Assembly (NCBI GenBank): GCA_026936325.1
Contig: JAPTHN010000013.1
Location: 12,043,415 to 12,107,414 of the forward strand
DNA: 64,000 bases
Reading direction: 5' to 3'
From: Platynereis dumerilii
Lineage: Eukaryota; Annelida; Polychaeta; Phyllodocida; Nereididae
Shown here in pieces: positions 58,601 to 64,000 of the stretch. A program made the position numbers and the translations under genes. How positions within the stretch are numbered: position 1 is the stretch's first letter; each line of letters starts with the position of its first letter. The notes beneath the pieces are model-generated. The model searched no databases. It worked only from the letters and a program-made list of their open reading frames with translations, and was not told the origin of the DNA.

Positions 58601-61600
58601 TTACATTAACATATACAGGCGCAAGGGAGTGGGGGGTTAAAATCCCCTCTGGATCAGACACTGCTGAATATATGATTCTCAATTGTCTACCTCTGTCTGT
58701 CACTTTTTTTAGAAACCTGTCACACTCCTTTCTCTCTTGTGTTGTCTTGTGTGTCTTTAAATGTATCTCAATCTACTAACTAATCAGTTTTAAGTGTTTG
58801 TACTTTCCTCCATCTATTAGGAGGGGGGAGAGCGTTGGTCTAGTGGTAGCGTGCTAGACTGCCAATGGCTGGGTCCCAGGTTCGAATCTAGCTCTTGCCA
58901 GGTTACATGGGCCTATGTTCGATTGCAGTTTCAATCATCCTTCCCTGATTGTCGTGTCCTCCTCCTGTCCTAATTAGCCTATCAAGTGCATAAATACAGG
59001 ACGTAAAGCCCTAACCATCCATCCTCCGTCTATTAGCAACAAATTCTCACCTTAGCAGTCATATCCCTCTGCATTTGAGACACGAGTCCTGCCGTTATGT
59101 TCTTGTCTTTTTTCGTTCTTTCCAGTTCCGTCCGCAAACTGTTCACTTCCCTTATTCGGTCATTTAGTTCTTCGGAATTCCCACCAGGTGGAGTGAAGGG
59201 TGGCGCCGATGCAATCTAAAAATAGAGCAGAGCAAAATTTGAAAAGGAAAACTCTCATTGAGGTTCAAATTACCAGTAAGTCAAAAGACACACTAGCATA
59301 ACAAACTTGTCTTATCAATCTAACTTATTCCAATCACATCAATATTAATATTTTCCTAATATTTAGATAGAGAAATTTTCTGGGCGCTTCACAAACATTG
59401 AAGGAAAATCTTAAGTGAAATTTGGAGAAATATTTTTACCTCATGGTAAAGGTCAATTTGAGTCAAATAACAGCTTGGTATAAGTGAAATATTGACAATC
59501 TCTTGATAGTGAAACTTCTAATCATCTTTTTCCATAAAACTGTCTTGTGACATACCTGATCTGTTAACTGCGCCACCTCCTGGTTCTTGTACTCAACTTG
59601 TTGTTCCAAAGATAGAATTCTCTGAATGAGGCTGTTGTCATCGGAAACTGCCAACGTTCCTTGACTTGTCTCGATCTGTCGAAGTCGACCTGAAATAGAC
59701 AAAAATGTAGGAAAAAATAGTACACGTAGTGGGTAAATTGACAAAGTAAAAATTTTTGGCAAGAGTAGATATGCCTTTGCTGTGTCCTCCTTTTGTCCGA
59801 AATAGATTACTGAGTGCTTAAGTACAGGATGTAGGTACCCAATCATTGATCCGTCCACTTATTTCATGATTTAAGTGAAGTAAAGTGTATGTGGGTTATT
59901 ACAGCAGCGTCAGTGTAGGTGGGACTTTTTGGCCGAAGCCTAGGTGTTTATGTAAGGAAAAAATTTTTCCTTTGACATGTTCTGTGAAGACCTTGCCCTG
60001 ATTTGCCCCATCACTTTAAAATGAAACTGACGCTCCTGGATTATTATGAAGCAAAACATCCTTTGAAGAAGGCCAACAACGTTCTTTCATGACTTGTGTA
60101 ACGATACTTACCAAATAATTACTGGATATTTCAAAACTGACACTTCTAAGTTTATGCTTTTTAAAGCTGTTATTGAAGTCGCTTATCTGATTTAAAAATG
60201 TTATTGCCACAGAACTGTTAAGTTTTTTGTAAACACTAAAGTGTCTCGTTGAGATAAATCCTAACCTTGCAAATCAGCAATTTCTTCCCTCAATGTCTGG
60301 ATGACTCCCTCCTTGCGGTTTGACTCAGATTCAAAGATCGCCAACCGCTTCACTTCTTCTTGTAACCTCAATAGCCTTTGTTCCTAAGAAATATAAAAAA
60401 GAAATTAAAGGAACTTATCATTACATGTGCTTTATACAGGGTGTCTGCCGCTTTTTTGAAACCAAATTCCAGGCTTTTCCAGGCTTTTCCAGACCAAGTT
60501 TTGCAAAAATTCCAGGCCAATTTGGCGAAGAATTGACCAATTAACAACACGATACACACATTTTTTTTGAAGACGACGTTTGTACTTTTGGCTTATCGTC
60601 GCTAAAAATTACCAAACATTTAGCAGTGGACTATTTTCATTTCCATGCAAACTAAATTCCAGGCTTTTCCAGGCTATTCAAGGCCTGGAAATTGAGAAAC
60701 CAAATTCCAGGCTTTTCCGGGCTTATCCAGGATTGGCAGACACCTTGTTTATAAGCATTGAATAAATATAATCTCCAGGGTACATTCCTTAAAATTCTTA
60801 AAAGTTTTAGACAGCCCATGATTTTTAGTAGCATTAGAAAGAGATTTTCTCCATACAAAAATCCTATGAATAATTAATAAAAATAGAAAAAAGACTATTT
60901 TTCTCCTGTGGTAGATAGGCCATTATATGGGCCTTATTTTTCAGAACTCTACAAATGACATTGCGTATTATTTTACCCTTTCTTGAGCAGCATTGATGTC
61001 CCCCTGGGCTCTGTTCTGGCCACCAACACTGACCCAGCCCGAAGTTCCGGTGATAGCTTTTAAGAAAAAAAAAGAGACCAAAAATGATTGTGATAATGTG
61101 ATTTTTTAACAAAAATGGCCAAAACTCATATAATTATGTGTGCATATATATACATGTATACAGCATCATCATAATTTTACCAGAATGGCCTAAAATAGTT
61201 CTTCCGACTTCAGATTCCTGCATGAGTTTCCAAAAATTAATTTAAAAAAGTTAGCTTTAATAACTTAAATTTATACGCAAAAATATAAAGCAATTCAAAA
61301 ATATTTTGTATGATACTTCTAAAGACGATTACTCACAACAAAAATATATGGCTGAAAAAAAAAAAAATTTGTTGCATCACTGTTACCATGGATACGTACT
61401 TCTATGCTGCACAGGGGGGCTTCCTTGCGGAATGCGTCTTGCTCCGATGTTATTTGCACTCAAAGGGCGCGCCCTGGTGGCAACGGGAGGACGTGGAACT
61501 TGTGGGTATTGCGCGGCATTGGAGTTCTCCCATCTAGACTGAAAATAAGCAGATGAATTTATAAATTTATTAAAGGGAATTGAAGAAATACATTATTTCA

Positions 61601-63072
61601 GAAGTTCAGATGATGTTTCAGTGATAAAAGACAAAAAGAAAAGAAATATTGTGAATATAAGATACATCTGGTATTTGATTAAAATTGGTGACAGAATAAA
61701 TAATGTCCATAGTTTCCCTCCATGCAAGTAAGGTAAATAGTGATAAGACATAATTATAATACATCCATAAAAGTATCTTGAATGAAAAAGGTGGCCGTGT
61801 TTGTTATAATATCAAAGAAGTGGTATTGTCTTCCTACTGTGCTGTTCCTAAAAGTCTTTGAAGGCATTCAGAAAGTTTAAAAGTGAGACATTTTTTCTGT
61901 CTTAGTGATTTTTCTTACCGATACTGACTGAGAGGGCTACAATGCAAAGATAAAATTGTATTTATTCCAACGAGCCGATAAAACTTGGATAAATACTGCA
62001 CAAGCTCAGAAGTATGAGAAATTCAGAACCATTTTCAAAGAGCTAGAGCCGTGTTTTTGTTCAAATTACAATTCCTGCCAACCGCATAATTTGGCATCTG
62101 GTATCCAATAGCCAAATTGTATCCAGTAAAGTTTAAGAGTTTCCTTGCCAAACTGTTCTGCAATATACTTAATCAAGGTTTCCATGACACCTACCTGCGT
62201 TGTCTTGACGACCGACTGAAGTTGAGGCAGGGAGTCTTGTATGATTACAGGAGAGGGCACTCTGTCCGTCAAGAGGGTTAGCGGCTGGTTGCCCCATGAT
62301 ATTCGCTGGTGCACAGGGGGAATTGACATCTGAAAAATTGCAAAAGGAGTGTGATACAATTGAGCCGATATTATTGCAAAGACTTAGAAGATGAAACATT
62401 TGCATTGAAGATTACAATTGAATTTAGAAGGTGATATGTAAATTAGATAACATACCTGGTTCTGTGACTGTCTGACAAACTGGTACTGAAAAATAAATTT
62501 GTCAAATTGCAATTAGCCAGAGTTGAGAAATGTTTGAGATTGTTGCTAAAGGATCTTCCCAAAATAGGAGCTTTAATATAATCACTGAAAAGACAACAAC
62601 GGTCAGTTGCAATTAATTGATAGGTTGATAAGTACCACATTTAACTTTCAAACAATTTCACTTTGATCGATTTCTGGAAATGCTCTTTCCAGTTTTCCAC
62701 AATAGAATTTATCATCATTCGGTACTAACAAGTCACTAGACCTAACAAGTCACTAAATTTAACAACTATTTTGCCAATTCAAAAAGCTAGGCAATAATGA
62801 CATAACATCTATTTAGTGATTATTAAGAATTTTTTAACTTTTAAAGCAAAAAAAACTAAAGGTACCTGGTCTCCATCATCTAACAAGAAGTCATAGGTGA
62901 CGTTGCTGGCTCCGAAGCGGATCACGTCGTTTGGGGCCAACCTGACGGCCGCATTTTGGACTCGGCAATCATTGACGAAAGTGCCCAGCATCGTGTTGAG
63001 GTCTTGAAGGACGAATCCTTGTTCCTCCGGGCTGAATTCAATAACCGCATGTTGGTAGTCCACTGCTGATGA
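37630..63072 (-). CDS. FHAD1: FHAD1 orthologue (FHA domain, long coiled coil), 5'-truncated by window edge
   Basis: About 1,349 residues in 32 in-phase exons. In transcript order: 62866-63072, 62456-62485, 62195-62329, 61400-61538, 60977-61056, 60266-60383, 59556-59689, 59051-59215, 58226-58318, 57946-57960 (tentative), 57403-57480, 56824-56928, 56140-56247, 55409-55648, 53289-53487, 52673-52861, 52250-52377, 51642-51731, 51038-51275, 50004-50210, 49252-49411, 48727-48859, 48093-48231, 47626-47652, 42628-42752, 41889-42014, 41133-41353, 40410-40461, 39689-39802, 39442-39522, 39179-39310, 37630-37671 (TGA). All introns are GT-AG. The FHA domain (phosphothreonine binding) comes first, then a Pro-rich linker, then Glu/Lys/Gln-rich coiled coil. 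Segments resembling vertebrate FHAD1 include FVLQDLNTMLGTFVND, LERFRNRVIQTTF and RKDELLQGYERDLHKLR. The first exon(s), about 35 residues, lie right of the window. Length fits the vertebrate protein of about 1,400. The cellular role is poorly known. Confidence 0.93.
38676..39001. mobile_element. Harbinger-type MITE, family GGGCTATTCC, copy 2 (FHAD1 intron)
   Basis: GGGCTATTCCATTTAAAAACC and its inverse bound 326 bp, flanked by TGA at 38673-38675 and 39002-39004. Internal CCCCCCATGCAT and CATACATC words mirror those of 863-1268. Confidence 0.8.
39935..40326. mobile_element. CAGGGTG-ended element with 6-bp duplication, TATAGGAA word (FHAD1 intron)
   Basis: CAGGGTGCCCACC and GGAGTGGGCACCCTG bound 392 bp. 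CAAATC repeats exactly at 39929-39934 and 40327-40332. The word (T)ATAGGAA(A/T) recurs about a dozen times near the two ends. It shares termini and duplication length with 60437-60747. Confidence 0.75.
41133..41353 (-). CDS. FHAD1: FHAD1 C-terminal conserved coiled-coil exon
   Basis: A 73-codon exon, YLDLLRTLASTLEMDEL then NRIKVLKERIVRKDELLQGY and ERDLHKLR. It is among the best conserved parts compared with the vertebrate protein ([28 protein letters not shown]) and anchors the orthology call. It ends in phase 2 and joins 40410-40461. Confidence 0.9.
42905..43115. mobile_element. Harbinger-type MITE, family GGCCAGAC, copy 1 (FHAD1 intron)
   Basis: 211 bp between GGCCAGACCTAATTGATC and its inverse AAAAAAGTCTGGCC, with TAA on both sides. 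TTTAGCTTCTCGGATC and GATCCGAGAAGCTAAA form the inner repeat. Confidence 0.8.
43944..44021. repeat. 39-bp tandem duplication
   Basis: Two adjacent copies of AACTTACTTGTTCTTGTTTA plus 19 further bases, differing at one position (GTGACAG / GTGCCAG). Adjoins the CCGT minisatellite. Confidence 0.9.
44036..44755. repeat. (GTCC/GTGT) minisatellite, about 0.7 kb (FHAD1 intron)
   Basis: Continuous GTCCGTCC and GTGTGTCCGT tetranucleotide and decanucleotide variants, with a 30-odd-bp higher-order unit (GTGGATGTCCGGCCGTCCGT) repeated near 44310-44410. All six frames stay open over long stretches because of the 4-bp period; the predicted proteins are artefacts. Confidence 0.95.
45438..46253 (+). mobile_element. 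TA-flanked element TCGATGGTGAAAGTGC, copy A (FHAD1 intron)
   Basis: 816 bp with termini TCGATGGTGAAAGTGCAAAA and inverse, TA on each side. The word GTGAAAGTGCAAAACCTCGTA recurs in both orientations inside, near 45660, 45690 and 46045. Copy B at 46690 is the same element reversed. TGAAGTATATCAAGTAT occurs on both outer flanks. Confidence 0.8.
46690..47496 (-). mobile_element. TA-flanked element TCGATGGTGAAAGTGC, copy B (FHAD1 intron)
   Basis: 807 bp, same termini and internal words as copy A but in opposite orientation. AAAAAAAGCTGTTTTTCAGA near 45471 (A) matches the inverse near 47455 (B). The two copies are 436 bp apart. No transposase frame exists in either. Confidence 0.8.
49590..49668 (+). 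repeat. SINE 3' half
   Basis: TAGCCTCCTACCAAGTACATAAATACAGGACAT and CCATCCATCAATCTCC match the 3' body and tail of the SINE at 58823-59030. Confidence 0.55.
50685..50823. mobile_element. Short hAT-like MITE CAGTGGCGGAT (FHAD1 intron)
   Basis: CAGTGGCGGATGAAG and CAGGATCCGTCACTG bound 139 bp with two poly-C blocks. No clean 8-bp duplication is visible, so it is probably old. Confidence 0.5.
57117..57312. mobile_element. Harbinger-type MITE, family GGCCAGAC, copy 2 (FHAD1 intron)
   Basis: 196 bp, GGCCAGACATTTTTAATTTTT to CAATTATGTCTGGCC with TAA at both ends. It carries TTCTACCGACCGACCCAAG, also in the copy at 63116. Confidence 0.82.
57544..57640. mobile_element. GGCC-family MITE, truncated copy
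   Basis: GGCCGAACTAATTGAAG then TTTTCTGCCTACAGGAAAAA and TTTTTATCAAATTTACATCA follow the left part of 57117-57312. The right end is missing. Confidence 0.5.
58520..58673. mobile_element. Short hAT-like MITE CAGGGGCGGATCCAG (FHAD1 intron)
   Basis: CAGGGGCGGATCCAG and CTGGATCAGACACTG bound 154 bp with a poly-G block. It is a relative of 50685-50823. A poly-C tract immediately precedes it. Confidence 0.5.
58823..59030 (+). repeat. tRNA-Gly-like SINE, fullest copy (FHAD1 intron)
   Basis: Head with TTGGTCTAGTGGTAGCGTGC (A box) and CAGGTTCGAATCTAG (B box), body ending in ATCAAGTGCATAAATACAGGA, tail CCATCCATCC. Other partial copies are at 5290-5377, 49590-49668 and 59784-59856. Confidence 0.75.
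59784..59856 (+). repeat. SINE 3' half
   Basis: TGTGTCCTCCTTTTGTCC, ACTGAGTGCTTAAGTACAGG and ATCCGTCC match the body and tail of 58823-59030. Confidence 0.5.
60437..60747. mobile_element. CAGGGTG-ended element with 6-bp duplication, TTCCAGGC word (FHAD1 intron)
   Basis: CAGGGTGTCTGCC and GGCAGACACCTTG bound 311 bp. TTTATA repeats directly against both ends at 60431-60436 and 60748-60753. AAATTCCAGGCTTTTCCAGG recurs near both ends. Confidence 0.75.
62866..63072 (-). CDS. FHAD1: FHAD1 exon carrying most of the FHA domain
   Basis: A 69-codon phase-0 exon: SSAVDYQHAVIEFSP, FVLQDLNTMLGTFVNDC, VRLAPNDVIRFG. FHA landmarks visible are the H of the YQH..I strand, the GTFVN turn and the DVIRFG strand. 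The N-terminal strands, with the usual GR motif, should be in the missing upstream exon. Here the turn reads LNTMLGTFVN where most FHA domains have S/N-x-NGT, so the phosphopeptide-contacting Asn before Gly is replaced by Leu. Confidence 0.88.
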
Positions 63073-63115
63073 CTGGAAATGAAAGCAAGAGAAACATTTA
63101 AAAAATTATCATTAA

Positions 63116-63317
63116 GGCCACACATAATTGATTCTTAGCTTCGCGGACCCGCCGACACAATAGATTTCCTGCCGATGGAAAAAAAAAATAATTTTTTTTT
63201 GTTTTGACCTTATGAAAAAAAAAAAAAATTTTCACCTTTGTTTTTTGTCCTACCGACCGACCTTAGAAAAAGTGCCTTGAGAGGATCCGAGAAGCTAAAG
63301 ATCAATTAAGTGTAGCC
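63116..63317. mobile_element. Harbinger-type MITE, family GGCCAGAC, copy 3 (FHAD1 5' intron)
   Basis: 202 bp, GGCCACACATAATTGATT to TTAAGTGTAGCC, TAA on both sides. The interior is an A/T homopolymer core followed by CCTACCGACCGACC. Confidence 0.8.
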
Positions 63318-64000
63318 TAATGAAGAATGGAATAAATCACAATGTACCAGAATGTATTTGCCAGAAATGCAGGGATGAACGAACCTTATAGTTATGATAA
63401 TTTAAAAGCATGCAGTGATTGACTTTGGCATAATCCAAGTCAAATTTATAGGAATGGGGTGGATATTCATAGGCACATGTATATATTTGTAGCCAGCCAC
63501 CACGAGCCAGATCACCAAGAGACATTCACCAGAGAAGCTACCTGTGACCATATGCTGATGTAGTAGCAGCACATGAACTACAACTAATTTGTATATACAG
63601 TCCTTTATTTCTAATAAATCTTGTCAAATGTTGTCAAATTTGGTTACATTAATCTTTTGTCACATACATTTACTAAAACCATTTATTGTATGTTTGTATT
63701 ACTATATGTTTGTATTACTATTTTGTTATTTTCTGTTTGACAAATGTGTCAGGTGTGACATTTTTGTTGTCGAAAAAAAAAAAAAAATAAATAAAAATAA
63801 AAAATAAAAACAAAAGTTAAAAATACAAAATACGTCCAAACCATTACAATTTATGATTCTATGGCAAAGAAACTTACTTGAACTTATTTTCACTCTCTAA
63901 AAGTTTTTTGGCTGATTTTTGAAAACCAAAAAAGTTTTAGAAACATAATTTGAGATTCAATTCTTATATTTTACTGTTTACTGTCAAAAATCGAGGCTTA
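63318..64000. other. FHAD1 intron sequence to the window edge
   Basis: No exon encoding the missing N-terminal FHA strands could be found here on the minus strand. The upstream exon is presumed to lie beyond 64000. Confidence 0.5.

Overview
This window looks like nuclear DNA from a marine invertebrate, most likely a deuterostome and perhaps an echinoderm or hemichordate. It is AT-rich, has GT-AG introns, is packed with short inverted-repeat transposons and tRNA-derived SINEs, and repeatedly carries the short palindrome TAGGCCTA. The protein-level reading fits an animal: an FHAD1 orthologue, an ankyrin/TRP channel and a two-domain chitin-binding secreted protein. The taxon is inferred, not proven.

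Layout. 1-9.7 kb is almost entirely repeat: a SINE, MITEs, a 62-bp-arm perfect palindrome, a 2.3-kb inverted-repeat element and a LINE reverse transcriptase scrap. 9.7-13.6 kb holds a CpG-rich promoter-like segment, a short plus-strand ORF, a cluster of 16-bp near-palindromes, tetranucleotide arrays and an intact intronless PIF/Harbinger transposase on the minus strand. Both the transposase and the short plus-strand ORF are followed, about 30 nt after their stop codons, by a consensus histone-type 3' stem-loop, and the two units face each other. 15.9-18.9 kb is a four-exon minus-strand gene for a secreted protein with two CBM14 (peritrophin-A) domains, with TATA box and poly(A) signal. 19-24 kb and 29.4-37.6 kb are MITE-rich intergenic DNA. 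24.4-29.2 kb is a three-coding-exon plus-strand gene for a 1,294-residue channel with a long ankyrin array and a TRPV-type pore. From 63.07 kb down to 37.63 kb runs FHAD1 on the minus strand: 32 exons with matching splice phases were traced, missing only the first coding exon(s) off the right edge.

The genes share no pathway. What ties the window together is transposon activity. At least three MITE families with 3-bp TTA/TAA/TGA duplications sit in the same window as a Harbinger transposase. Several further families share a design in which a 10-25 bp word recurs in both orientations inside short terminal inverted repeats. Two elements carry a 6-bp target duplication with CAGGGTG ends. The most unusual observation is the histone-like 3' end on a transposase gene. 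No retrovirus-like or LTR element was recognised.
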